This document shows positions 11,617 through 21,466 of a stretch of DNA of 64,000 bases, piece after piece. Position 1 is the stretch's first letter. Every line of letters begins with the position of its first letter. The DNA is taken from positions 9,364,001 through 9,428,000 of the forward strand of contig NC_088316.1 of NCBI RefSeq assembly GCF_910592395.1. Direction: 5' to 3'. The position numbers and the translations under genes were made by a program. Below the pieces are notes generated by a model, which was given only the letters and a program-made list of their open reading frames with translations, was not told the DNA's origin and ran no database searches. Source of the stretch: Lineus longissimus. Taxonomy: Eukaryota; Nemertea; Pilidiophora; Heteronemertea; Lineidae.

Positions 11617-12027
11617 AACCCGTTTGGATAATAAAATTGATTGGTAAATTGATAAGTATATCTGTGATCTTCTTTAATTAATTCCTTGACAACAATACTT
11701 CTTTATTTGGACATTCTGCATACAGATGAAGCTGGCTTTATCATAGACCCCAGATTAGAAATTTCTGGTCAACCTAGACTATAGGCATAAAATGACGACG
11801 CTAGTTGTATTGTATTCATTCATTCAGTACAGGACTACCCCATGTCAATGTTCATGTCTTTTATCCACTTAAGTGGAAGGCATTGGCATTGCCCACGAAA
11901 AGGGAGTCAATTATCAGCTGTGGCTGTTCTTTCTAATGTTCGCCTGCCACCAGTAAAATCGGCCTATTCATTTGGACTCAGTCATTTTACGATTCAGCCG
12001 CGCTCGGTTAAGTGGGAGAAGACAGTA
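10278..12027 (+). mobile_element. Pogo-type transposon relic, copy A
   Basis: The sequence is closely related to the minus-strand copy at 40108-42600. Homology starts abruptly near 10278 (TGCGACATCCTGTGCTAGAC) and ends near 12027 in AAGTGGGAGAAGACAG followed by TA, where both copies diverge. Relative to copy B it lacks a coding stretch after 11510. It sits inside the loop of the foldback element. Confidence 0.7.
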
Positions 12028-12459
12028 TGTGCCCATATGATTTTAAGCCCCGGAGATTGTTTTTTTCAATACCGGTAGTGAAGGGCTTAATTCGGCCATC
12101 ACATTAATTACAATAACTTTTCCCGTTCTTGCAAACGCGACTAAGGAAGGGTCTGATGGTCTGAGTTTGGCCATAAACTTGCGTTGGCAGAGAAATAGGG
12201 TTCACCAAGACGATAATGTTTTCGACAAAAGCCTGTCCCAAAATTCGTCAAATTAAGTCATGACAAATGGACAGTTTTTACAACAAAACAAGTTCTATCG
12301 ATGTTTTCGTTCAGCTTATCTGTCTAAAGGTGACATATTCCTGTCCATTTGTACATGTATTACATTCATGTTTAAATTCATAGCGTCTAAAAACAAGCAA
12401 GAAAAATCCGATCTCGCATACAGCGAAGTCAATTGAACCCACGCAAACTACCAGTACAG
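12028..12459. other. Unassigned sequence in the foldback loop
   Basis: This lies between the pogo end and the inverted minisatellite. No coding region or repeat was recognised. Confidence 0.35.
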
Positions 12460-13545
12460 GTAAGATACTTTCACCTCATATTCAGGGAAGCGATGCTCTC
12501 AAAGGTAGATCAAACCTCAAAAAAAGGAAGGCAAGTGAACTACTCTAACTTCATGCTGGACAAGTAAGATATAAGATACTCCCGCCTCACATTCAAGGAA
12601 GCGATGGTCTCCAGGTAAATCAGAGCTCACATAAAAGGAAATAAAAAATTAACTACTTTCTCTAATTTCCTATAGTATGACAGGCAAGATATAAAATATT
12701 CTCAAGGAACCGATTGTTTTGGTGAGAGCATATATCAAATACAAGGAAGTAGAGAGAACTACTCATCCTAACTTCCTGTAGTGTAAGGTATAAGATACAC
12801 AAACCTCACATCCAGGGAAGCGATGGTGTCGAGGTAGATTATACCTCACCTACTAACAGGGAAATCAAGAAAACTACGCACTCTAACTTCCTGTAGTGTA
12901 AGCCGGTATAAGATACTCCCATCTCCCATCCAGGGAAGAGATGGTGTCAAGGTAGATTAGACCTCACATACAGGGAAATCAAGTGACATACTGCCCCCAA
13001 CTTTCTGTAGGAGAGGGAAGATAAAAGATACTCTCACATTTGAGAGGTAAGACATAAGATAATCTCATCTCACATTCAGGGAAGCGTTGGTCTCCAGGTA
13101 AACCAGGCCTCACATACAGAGAAATCAAGAAAACTACGCACTATAACTTCCTGTAGTGTAAGGCTTAAGATACCCCCACCTCACATCCAGGGAAGCAATG
13201 ATGTCGAGGTAGGTAAGACATCACATGAAGGAAAATCAAGTGACATACTGCCTCAACTTTTTGTAGGAGAGGGAAGATAAAAGATACACTCACCTCAATT
13301 TCAGGGAAGCGTTGGTCTCCAGGTAAACCAGGCCTTACATACAGGGAAATCAAGAAAACTACGCACTATAACTTCCTGTAGTGTAAGGCTTAAGATCCCC
13401 CCACCTCACATCCAGGGCCAGGGATGGTGTCGAGGTAGATAAGACCTCACATACAGGAACATCAAAGTGACATACTGACTGAACTTCCTGTGTAGGAGAG
13501 GGGAAGATATAAGATACACTCACAATTAGGGAAGCGGTGCTCTTC
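12460..13545 (-). repeat. Minisatellite array, right arm (inverted)
   Basis: These are the same tandem units as 4800-8036 but on the opposite strand: GGGAAGCGATGGTGTCGAGG, GTAGATTAGACCTCACATAC and AACTTCCTGTAGTGTAAGG recur about every 110-125 bp, roughly nine times. A CAACTTTCTGTAGGAGAGGG subtype alternates with the common unit. Confidence 0.8.
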
Positions 13546-13589
13546 AGGTTCACATACATACATGCCTTTTACTCACAAAACCACACTAA

Positions 13590-14246
13590 TTCCAGCAAAC
13601 AAACACTGTTCGGTTAATGATAAAAAATGACATTTATATAATTCACGTATAATTCCCTTTAACCCACAAATTAATAAAATTGGGGATAACTTCCCTTTAA
13701 TATTTTTCGCATAGGTCGTCCAGTTAAGGATGTGTAGAGAATTGTAATGGTTGGATCAAAAGTTTTGGGTTCAGTTGGAGACGACACCCAACCTTCCCCT
13801 AAAATAAAATACACGCATCAGCAGTCGCCCCCCCCCCCCCCCCCGCCACCACCCACCCACCCAAAAAGAGGAACATTTGTTGGGAAAAAACAATCCTAAA
13901 AATAAAATGCTTACTATTACATTTATAATGACCTGCTTACTAGTGAATAACTAACGATACTGTCGATAGGCATACTAAGTATACCTTCCATAGCCATAAA
14001 CTGTTAAAAGTCTCCCCATTATGAGTGTGTTGACTAAAAATCAATTTACTTTCCATGAAAAATTCAAAACAGACCATAGTAGATACATACAACTTGAGCA
14101 CCACCTGTGATTCGATTAAATAACCACACTATGAGTAAGTGTACACCGCCGCCTGGATGCACTGAAATGACTTCCCTGATCGTGAGTTCCCTATATGTGA
14201 GATTTCCCTATGTGTGAGGTCTCCGCGCTCCAGGTACCTGCTTCTC
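13590..14246 (-). repeat. Foldback element, right unique terminal repeat (uninterrupted)
   Basis: This is the inverted partner of the left terminal repeat, without the mariner insertion. The site corresponding to the insertion reads TTCCATAGCCATAAACTG on the plus strand, a single TA at the point where the left arm is split. The poly-G tract of the left arm is a poly-C tract here, of different length. Confidence 0.75.
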
Positions 14247-14254
14247 GTTCTTAG
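14247..14254. repeat. Right target-site duplication GTTCTTAG
   Basis: This direct copy of 1829-1836 directly abuts the right end of the foldback element. Confidence 0.7.
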
Positions 14255-14276
14255 CGCTAGATCCTACGTCCCGCAC

Positions 14277-14766
14277 ACAAACCCCTGATGTCATTCGCGG
14301 CGATTGGTGGAGTGCCCAGCACAGCAGCGAAAGCGCCCAATCAGAAGTTAGCTCACAAGTCGTGTTAGAGAATGTTTCAACAAAAATGTGTCAAAACAGT
14401 TGATAAGGAAAACATCCGGGACTTTCCTCGGCATCGGCCTTGTAACGCGCATTTCTATTGGTCGGCTATATCTATATCACCCTAGGTGTTCCCCGAGAAA
14501 TTCCGGCTGTTCTCGCAAGTGATCTTTTCCCTCCGCAAATTGAGAAACTGTCATTATATACGCTCTAAACAGCGTCTATCAACTGTTTCTTACTTACTTC
14601 CCAATGAGATAACAATAACGGAGTAACAGAAAACCAATACCTTTTATTTTCTTACAAAAATCGTGAATAATTAATCAAGAAGAATATCTTATACCGTTGG
14701 TATGCACAACTGATATACCAGCCTTCTAACTTCCCTGAACGCCGCGAATGACCTCAGGGGTTTTTG
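14277..14766. repeat. Small inverted-repeat element
   Basis: The arms at 14277-14302 and 14740-14766 share ACAAACCCCTGA and GTCATTCGCGGCG in inverted orientation with a 437-bp interior. It may be a MITE; outer borders and target duplication are unclear. Confidence 0.45.
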
Positions 14767-15444
14767 TGGTGAGAGAGCAACGAATCCTAACATTTCTGAT
14801 ATTCTCAGGATGTGTGTTATAGTAGTGTAACATATGAATATGTATTATGTTCACTGGTAGTAGCCAATAGGAACATCCTGTGCCATCTCATGCAAGGCCT
14901 TGTTATGCAATGCTACCCGGTGAACCAAGGGGTACTTTCTGCAGGGGAGATTGACTCCGACTGTGGCCTGAGAAGGATGGATTCAAGCTATTTCAGAGCA
15001 GCCGGGTTATTCTTCCTTGACCGTGCAATAGTCGATACGAACTAGGCCGATACATTACATGGCGACCTTCCGCCAGGAAAAACATCGACATAGATACGTA
15101 TATACAAAGGGTACTCGATTAACTGGTTTTGTGGCGTGATTGACTGACACAAGGTTTTCCTCATCATAATATGCATTTTAGGACAACAACGGGGTATAAA
15201 AGAAGGAAACTACCCAATGAACACGTCTTTACAATAACTAGCGTATGTTTCAAATGTATTTGATTTTTATTGTTATTGAGAATAGGCCCATTTGTCACTA
15301 TTGGACACACCGGAATCCATGTGGAAAGCTACAGGTTGGTCCAAAAAAACAGTGTGGTGAAAAAAGAAAAAAAAACTAAGAGTTTCTTGTTTTAACAATT
15401 ATTGAAAAAAATCATAACAACGTTATTACACTTTTGCTATATGT
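14767..15444. other. Unassigned intronic sequence
   Basis: No supported gene. A short poly-A/T-rich stretch near 15340-15420 could be the tail of the adjacent pogo relic. Confidence 0.3.
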
Positions 15445-16115
15445 TCAAATCGCCTGTTCATTTTCATCCTTTTTATAGTACGCAAACTCAATATCCTCTT
15501 CTTCACGGGAAAGTTCATGTTCACCAATAACCAAATCGTCCATGACATCTCTATAATGTCCATCATTGTATGGTGCAAGTCCAGCAACCACAAATGCATG
15601 TGCTCCAGACTCTGGCACCACCCCATCCCATGCAGAGTTCATTATCTGTAGAACCGTTGCTAAGGAAATCCTAACACTCTGACCATTTTCGTCAGCATTA
15701 GCCATTTTCCAGAGCTTCCTGGCTAACGCCTTAAAACGTATCAAGATGCACAAGTCCATTGGCTGGACTAATGACGTACAGCGAGCGGGTACGTTGTCGA
15801 GGAGGATACTAGCTTCCACAAGCGGTTCGCCGAATTCCTCTGCTTGGTGAGGACGAAAACGGTGTACGAGAAGCAGTACATCAGTTCGGTTAAATTCACC
15901 AAAGTATGACAAGAACGCCTCTTCTTGCCAGTGTAGAAGTGTCTCAGTGTTTTCCCATCCTGTAAGAGAAGGCGTGACACGTACGTTATTGGGAATGTCA
16001 TAACGAGCTCTAATTGCACGAACAAAGCCAGGCTGACTAAACACAAGTCGGATAGGGGGTTTCTCGACATTTGAGCCAGGCAAGTCCAACCGTGCAACCC
16101 AACTTTAGATTTCAT
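15445..16115 (-). pseudogene. Pogo-type DDE transposase fragment, second family
   Basis: A 214-codon open stretch from 16089 aligns by pattern to the catalytic C-terminal half of the pogo transposases at 11.3 and 40.8 kb. It shows TGWENTETLLHW, then DVLLLVHRFRPH where the others have LLLLDRYPAH, and ARCTSLVQPMDL where copy B has RCTSLLQPLDL. A second frame (16115 down to 15768) is an overlapping shadow. The position of the catalytic Asp is occupied by His, and there is no N-terminal DNA-binding domain nearby, so it is a dead fragment despite its open frame. An acidic tail (SREEEDIEFAYYKKDE) matches the acidic tail of the other copies. Confidence 0.6.
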
Positions 16116-17220
16116 CTAGTTGTTGCGACATTAACACTTTGGGCGCCACTTGCCTCCGGGAGTTCACCCCACCGTCTGTTGCATCTTCTTCGCAAATCCC
16201 CCCCCCCCCCCCGCGCTGCTGAACATAGACATCGTCATCCTCTGAAACATCACCATGATCCATCGATCAACACAAGGCAAGAGCGCAAATGAAAAATGCA
16301 AGAAGTGCATGTAACTTCGCCATGATTTCTTCATGAACCAATGCCCCTGACCTTGGCCTACAGGAAGCTTTTGATGACCTACTAGAGTTGTTAGCTACTC
16401 AGGACAGTCTCGGTCCCGATAGTGTCTGGGAGAGGGGGGGGGGGGGGGGGAAAAAATTGTTATTTGAATAACATGTAACTTAGCCTGTTTCTGATTGTAT
16501 TCTTGAGTACAATGAGTAGCATGCATGAGTGGGTTTACATGGTAACATTCCGATCTAATAGGCCTATGTCATGAATAGCACCAAACATTAATAAGCCAGC
16601 CTTCTGAAATTTCGATAGCACATCGTTTCCAATGCTTAGAAAGTTAGGCCTATTCAAGAAAACTAAAAGCTCATGGTAGTCTGGATTGTGGTCTGACCAT
16701 TGTACTTATCCAGTCTTGAATCCCTGTCTGAGTGTCAGCACCGAGGGCAGTATGGCAGGAAGACGACAGCGCTCAGATGCCGTTATTCCAGAAAAAAATC
16801 GAAACATTTCGTGAGGGCCAGCATCAGTTTGGCAACGACAATGTCCGGGGCATTCGTGGCAGGACGGGGCAAATTAACCCCCCCCCCCATGCGCGCCGCA
16901 TCGACACTGGATCCTGAATGGTAAAATCAATCGACCAAGAGTTGTTAGAAGAGCAATCAGGAGACACAAAATTGTAGATGGCCACCTCCCAGCAGACCCG
17001 AACACTAGATATCGAAACTTTGAAATTTAACGAAGAGGTTCTAATATATTGGTCAGAGAAGTTGGGGTATATTTTCCAAAAAAATGGAAAAAAACGTTGG
17101 CCTCACTTTCAATGACGCCGTCGTGACCAAGTTGTGTATCAGCGCCACGTCCCGGATTAGTTTCACCCTTATTAACACTACGGTCCAGTGCCGAATCGTC
17201 GGAGCCAATCAGATTGCTTG
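16116..17220. other. Unassigned sequence with homopolymer tracts
   Basis: It contains a poly-C run near 16198-16212 and a poly-G run near 16433-16450. A 61-74-codon open stretch at 16700-16924 could be a transposase N-terminus but is not recognisable. Confidence 0.3.
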
Positions 17221-17274
17221 GTTAGGGGTTAGGGTTAGGGTTAAGATTAGGATTAGGTTTAGGGTTAGGGTTAG
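17221..17274 (+). repeat. Interstitial telomere-like TTAGGG repeats
   Basis: About nine units of TTAGGG or one-base variants (TTAGGGG, TTAAGA, TTAGGA, TTAGGTT) occur in tandem. The canonical animal telomere repeat is TTAGGG. Confidence 0.8.
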
Positions 17275-18479
17275 ACATATATTAGTGTATATCATACATG
17301 CAATACCCGTCCGACGATTTGGCACGCGACGGACCTCTTAGGCTACAGTAATATGAAGGATGATGTGCGACAAACCATGATTTTTTAAAAAACGGCCTCA
17401 CAAAACATGGTTTTTGAGCTCAATTTTAGTAAAAAGGCTATTTCTAGAATTACCACTTTTCCTACTACTACAACCTGAACACGCCAATAACAGCCTATCA
17501 GGATGCGACTTAGGGTCCGACCAACTTTAAGCCAATATGGTAGCCTCCATGTAGGCTGGTGCCCGATCTCAAGACTTATACTCTGTACTGACTATGGCGC
17601 TCCGACCAAAAGTTTAAAATTCCAAAATGTGTAATTTTTTACCATTTGTTTTGAGCGGATAATTCATCGAAACAGCATCTCAAGTACTTCATTTTACATC
17701 AGTGCATTCAGGATATGCATGCGAACACGAAAATGTATAGAAACATGGTATTGATTGGATAAAGCGGATTTTATTGAGATTAATCGTCCTACCCTAATTA
17801 GTGCATTATTATTGCCTCAACTACCCCCTTACTAATTCACAATTCGACTAGCTAGATGAAGTACAATTAAGTCATCTTTTGGAAACACATGAAGTGATAC
17901 CTCTGCTATTTATTTCAATCCAAAATTTGTCAAAAATTGGTTGAACAAATATTTTCTAAGGGTGAAATCATAAAAAACAACGTTTTCCACGGACAATTCG
18001 GCTGAATAAAGCCATTATGTTGCAAAGATACTTATGAAAAGACAACATCTGAAGTAGGAACATGTTCACCTAACCTAGATCATGAACTGTATGAAAACAG
18101 ACAATTCAATCTGCAATTAAATTTGGTATCGCCAAACGACCATCCAAATTATTGAACAACTTCCTGACTGACAAAGTCCTTACGAACAACTTCCTGACTG
18201 ACAAAGACCTTACGAACAGCACCTAAAGAGAAAAGATGGCAGATGTTAAAATCCTAAGAACAAATCTCTGGTTGTACGGTGTAAGGTTACCACAAATTAC
18301 ACAGTGTTTTTAAACCAAGCTTTTGCTAAATTAAAAATAGATTAGGTAGTGCTGCATCCTTATCTTACAAACAAGGACCGAAGCAGTGATTTAAATCAGT
18401 TATGGAATGGTTTCACAACAAGTTTTTAAAATTTAATTTGAGAAAGAAGTTGTTACTGAGAATTTAATTATTGCTAAGG
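17275..18479. other. Unassigned AT-rich sequence with a 30-bp duplication
   Basis: 18154-18183 and 18184-18213 are a tandem duplication of a unit containing TTCCTGACTGACAAAG. That unit already holds a GACAAAGTC mini-hairpin of the type seen in the adjoining element. No gene was recognised. Confidence 0.4.
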
Positions 18480-18829
18480 ATACTGATCAAGTGTCTATGA
18501 CCATGACTTCGTCACAGGAGCAGGACTATGACTTCGTCAAGAGAACAAAGTTCCACTTAGTCCGGGGAGCTTTGCTCAAATAGTTTTACCATGTAGTTTA
18601 AAGGCTAAAACGTATCTCTTATCGTGTCATAGATCAGGACGTAAAGGTAAAAATTGAAAACAAACTTGAATATACCAATTAAATAAATACAATGAATAAC
18701 ACAGCGGTGATCGAACATGGTGTGCTTAATCAAAGTTGTCAACAATGTACTGCTAGTGACCAATAAAGCTCGACTATGACTTCGTCAAGAGAGAAAGGTT
18801 CGACTAAATTTCAACAAGGACTGTTGAGT

Positions 18830-18962
18830 CTAGTTAACTCTAGTCAAAGGCTAGTTAACCCTAGTTGTCAACTAGCCTCATATACAAGTTAAGTAGCCTC
18901 AACTAGCAGTCAACTAGGCTCGACTCGCAGTCAACCAAGCTCTACTAGCAGTCAACAAGCCT
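18830..18962. repeat. CTAGTT/AACTAG-rich short repeats
   Basis: Irregular tandem repeats of GTCAACTAG, CTAGTTAAC and CAACTAGC lie directly upstream of gene A. A similar block lies upstream of gene A in the larger copy (56577-56770), so this may be its promoter or untranslated region. Confidence 0.55.
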
Positions 18963-18967
18963 TAACT

Positions 18968-19504
18968 GAGGTGGTATTAAAGCCAAACAAGATATTGAAG
19001 TGCCAGTTACTACATGTAAAAGCAAGGATTTCTTGAATAAACATGTCGCATTTAATGACATAGATAGTATGACAGAGAAGGAAATCTTGAAACACCATAT
19101 GACCTACCAGGCAAAGATAGCTGCCAGGCTAAATGATTCAATGGGTAAGACAGTGTTGAAAACTTACACTAAATTTACAAAGTTGTTCTTTGCTGGTTGA
19201 TGACGCAGATGATCTTTATGAAGTCTTAAGAAATAATTACCTCGATACCAATGAACTTGACAAATGGTCAGGGTGGCTGAGTCTTATGATGAGAACATTA
19301 ACCGCTTTGGCATCGTCAACTCTTATCACTTTAGTGCATTGTCAGGAGATTCAAAATGGGCAAAGCCAGAATCGGACTATGACTTCATCAAGAGAACAAA
19401 GTTCGACTCCGTCCCGAGAGGAGAGCTCGAATGGGCAAAGTCGGGAAAAATCAATAAAGATAAATGGACCAGGATACTCCTGTGACACAGGTGACCACTA
19501 TTGA
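18968..19504 (+). pseudogene. Virus-like element gene A, small copy
   Basis: Unknown function. Peptide homology with 56095-56576 (minus) covers KAKxDxEV, FLNK, HH..Y..K.AARLNDS.GKTVLK.YTK and ALASS.LITL. The hydrophobic TALASSTLITL segment near the C-terminus could be a membrane anchor. The frame shifts near 19190-19200. Homology extends upstream of the ATG at 19000, so that ATG is probably not the original start. In the tail, 19381-19404 holds a GACTTCATC and a GAACAAAGTTC hairpin encoding MTSSREQSS, absent from the larger copy. The gene overlaps gene B by 41 bp. It is not recognisably related to any named family from memory. Confidence 0.6.
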
Positions 19505-19628
19505 GAAAGCAAAGAAACAAAGGTTAGAGAAGCAATTCTCGTGGTCGAGAGAATTAGGTAAAAGATCACAAGAATTTAAGAGGTTAAAAAGAGATACCAG
19601 ACAACCACAACCATCAAATTTGAGATGA
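19464..19628 (+). CDS. Virus-like element gene B, small copy
   Basis: This is an intact 54-codon reading frame, Lys/Arg-rich, of unknown function. It shares the core EKQ.(S/A)WSRELGK..QEF.RLKR with 55929-56138 and the N-terminal TPVTQVTT. It starts inside the end of gene A in another frame, and the same overlap is seen in the larger copy, which argues that the arrangement is real. Strong basicity suggests a nucleic-acid-binding virion protein; this is inference. Confidence 0.55.
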   Translation: MDQDTPVTQVTTIEKAKKQRLEKQFSWSRELGKRSQEFKRLKRDTRQPQPSNLR

Positions 19629-19629
19629 T

Positions 19630-19872
19630 TAGTACATTTATTCAGCAACTTCAGTACAAGTTCATATCTTTGAAGTTTTATTTGTTCACCCTCCTCTATA
19701 GGTACAATGCAAAAAGTATCAGAAGGTTCATTATAAAACAATGTCTTACTATAATCAAATTTGCCCTTAAACTAAGATCTGTTACGTAAAATTGAAGAGG
19801 TTTAGTGGAGTAGTATTGTCCTCTCTTTTTAAACTTCTCTTGAGTGAAACCAAACCACTTAAATTAAGATCA
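19630..19872 (-). pseudogene. Virus-like element gene C, small copy (C-terminal part)
   Basis: Converges on gene B. The peptide pieces WFGF, YY.TKPL and PSDTFCIVPIEEGEQIK, then NKCTNHLKF, match 55384-55620. A frameshift lies near 19760, and a stop precedes the WFGF segment near 19870, where homology ends. The family is unknown; the larger copy is described at 55132-55709. Confidence 0.6.
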
Positions 19873-20339
19873 GTTCCGACTCCCACCCCCACTCCGGGTG
19901 ATTCCCTTTTTGTGAACTACGTCATCAATAAGAACGGGGTTTCACCGCGTTATGTTGTTTACTCGCTTGTGAAAACGTCTGGGACCTGCCTGAGTCGTAA
20001 GTATTCTCCGACTACTCCGACTTGAAACAATCAATATTTCTTAATAAATAATTATCATAAAATGGGTTTTAACTCTTTGTAATGGTTATGTAGAACAAGT
20101 GCATCAAGTTAGTTGGTGGAAATTTGTGATCGAAATAGGCATTTCGGAGCTCATTTTGAAGGATACAATTTCGTCCTGCATCGTCATCGTGCATCATGCA
20201 TGCATCTCATCGATCGGCCTGTCATGTAACTACACACAGGGCCCCTATACACACAATCTCTTGTACATTTTGTACAATGGAATATGATTATGTGAAAGCC
20301 TGTTTGTAAACACGATTGTTGATAAATCATAGGCACTGA
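19873..20339. other. Unassigned intronic sequence
   Basis: No gene seen. A 62-codon open stretch (20099-20287) lacks recognisable features. Confidence 0.3.
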
Positions 20340-20525
20340 TGGTGATTAATTATGAACGTTCCGTCCATGGAAGCCCCATGAACGTTCCACCCATGGCCCA
20401 TCAGTGGATAGCTGATGGGAGACCAGTTGTTAAACGTTGTTTGCGATGATCATGAACTATCCATCCATGGGCTCCATGGATGGAACGTTCATGGGCCATC
20501 AGCTATCCGTGGACGGAAACTTTTG
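20340..20525. repeat. Palindromic GTTCC/CCATGG repeat cluster
   Basis: Inverted and direct copies of CCATGAACGTTCC, GGCCCATCAG and GGATAGCTGATGG occur on both sides of a central GACCAGTTGTTAAACG. A foldback-like short element is plausible. Confidence 0.5.
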
Positions 20526-20599
20526 CCTGTGATAGAGGCGGCCATACTTGAAGTCCGAGCGGGACACAGTTTTTTGGTAGAATAGAGAGTCCCTGGCCC

Positions 20600-21016
20600 T
20601 AGATGCCCTCACAATATTAAAACCTTCTAGCTAAAAAAAACACGAAACGTGCCACCTATGGGCGATTTAGTGAACGTTGAGTTCTGTGACCTTGACAAGT
20701 AGGTCAAATCAAAAACCCTGGTGATATATCATTTAACCTTATTAGACATAACCGCCATAAAAATTTCATCACTCTGCATACAACCATTAGCTTCAAAAAA
20801 GCAAAAAACTATTTTCAAGATGGCCGCCTTGAGGCCAGAAAGTAGGTCATATTGCAAAAAAAAAAACGTCTGGGCTTATTGCCCAAAGCTGCCATCACAC
20901 CAAGTTTTAGCCATCTAGCCCTAGTGATGACGAACAAGCTGGGCTAACGGACGACGACTGACGACGACGGATGACGGACGCCACGGTATCGTATAAGCTC
21001 CCCAGAGAAGAGCTAA
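20600..21016 (+). repeat. Dispersed repeat of the GTCAAATCAAAAACCC/ACGGACG family
   Basis: It shares TGACCTTGACAAGTAGGTCA, the ACGGACGACG run and the GCTAAAAAGG end with the copies at 38068-39226 and 44800-47000. It shows the same order of blocks but is shorter. Confidence 0.6.
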
Positions 21017-21466
21017 AAAGGAAACCGAAATTTATTTGTCAATTTCTTGGACATGGCTAAACATTTAGGAAATTGGCACCCAGCATTTATTACCTAACGA
21101 TGTAATCTTTCTTATGACACCCAGAAAATCCAATTTACTGTCACAGATGACTGAGCACCAAACAGTTCAATCAACCATGTCAGAACTGAGACCTTCCTGA
21201 CCGGGCTTCCTGATGATAAACCGAAGAAATTAGAATAATATGATGGCGTTGATTAGTTTAAGGTACATGTATACAAATAGTTTGATATATTGATCTTACC
21301 GTTACCATTTCTAAAAGTTGAGAGGTTGAGAGTCATGATTTCATTGTTATTATCATCAATGGTCAGTCATGGTTGTTGTGTAGGAGACTAAGCGTTAACC
21401 CATTCAACCCTACTGCAAGTGTCCTTCATTTCCACTATTCACATGATTTAAATGTCCTATAAAATG
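21017..21466. other. Downstream flank of the Pao-like element
   Basis: On the minus strand this follows the integrase stop. A 3' LTR would be expected here, but I find no match to the candidate 5' LTR at 27821 onward, so the 3' LTR is missing or unrecognisable. Confidence 0.35.

Larger units (their letters stand above)
1837..14246. mobile_element. Giant foldback-type transposon, 12.4 kb
   Basis: Both ends carry the same sequence in opposite orientation. The left starts GAGCAGGTACCTGGAGCGCG and the right, read on the minus strand, starts GAGAAGCAGGTACCTGGAGC. The match continues for about 650 bp and then into the same minisatellite in inverted orientation. Direct copies of GTTCTTAG flank it at 1829-1836 and 14247-14254, an 8-bp target duplication. 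Long terminal repeats built partly of internal tandem repeats are the hallmark of Foldback/Galileo-type elements; 8-bp duplications are known for hAT and P superfamilies, so the class is open. No transposase of its own was found. The interior holds later insertions: mariner, LINE, a TIR element and pogo. Confidence 0.75.
18480..19872 (+). mobile_element. Shortened inverted relative of the 50-59-kb virus-like element
   Basis: Three consecutive genes (A, B and the end of C) occur here in the same order and relative orientation as at 55.4-56.6 kb, but on the opposite strand. Both copies also have a CTAGT/GTTGACAACTAG-rich stretch next to gene A (18830-18962 here, 56577-56770 there) and the same triplet-loop hairpins. 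The polymerase, kinase and ATPase genes are absent. A small gene between B and C in the larger copy is missing. Confidence 0.75.

Noticed and set aside
16071-16292. His/Pro-rich 73-codon plus frame
   Set aside because: Created by a poly-C tract and the antisense of the pogo fragment.
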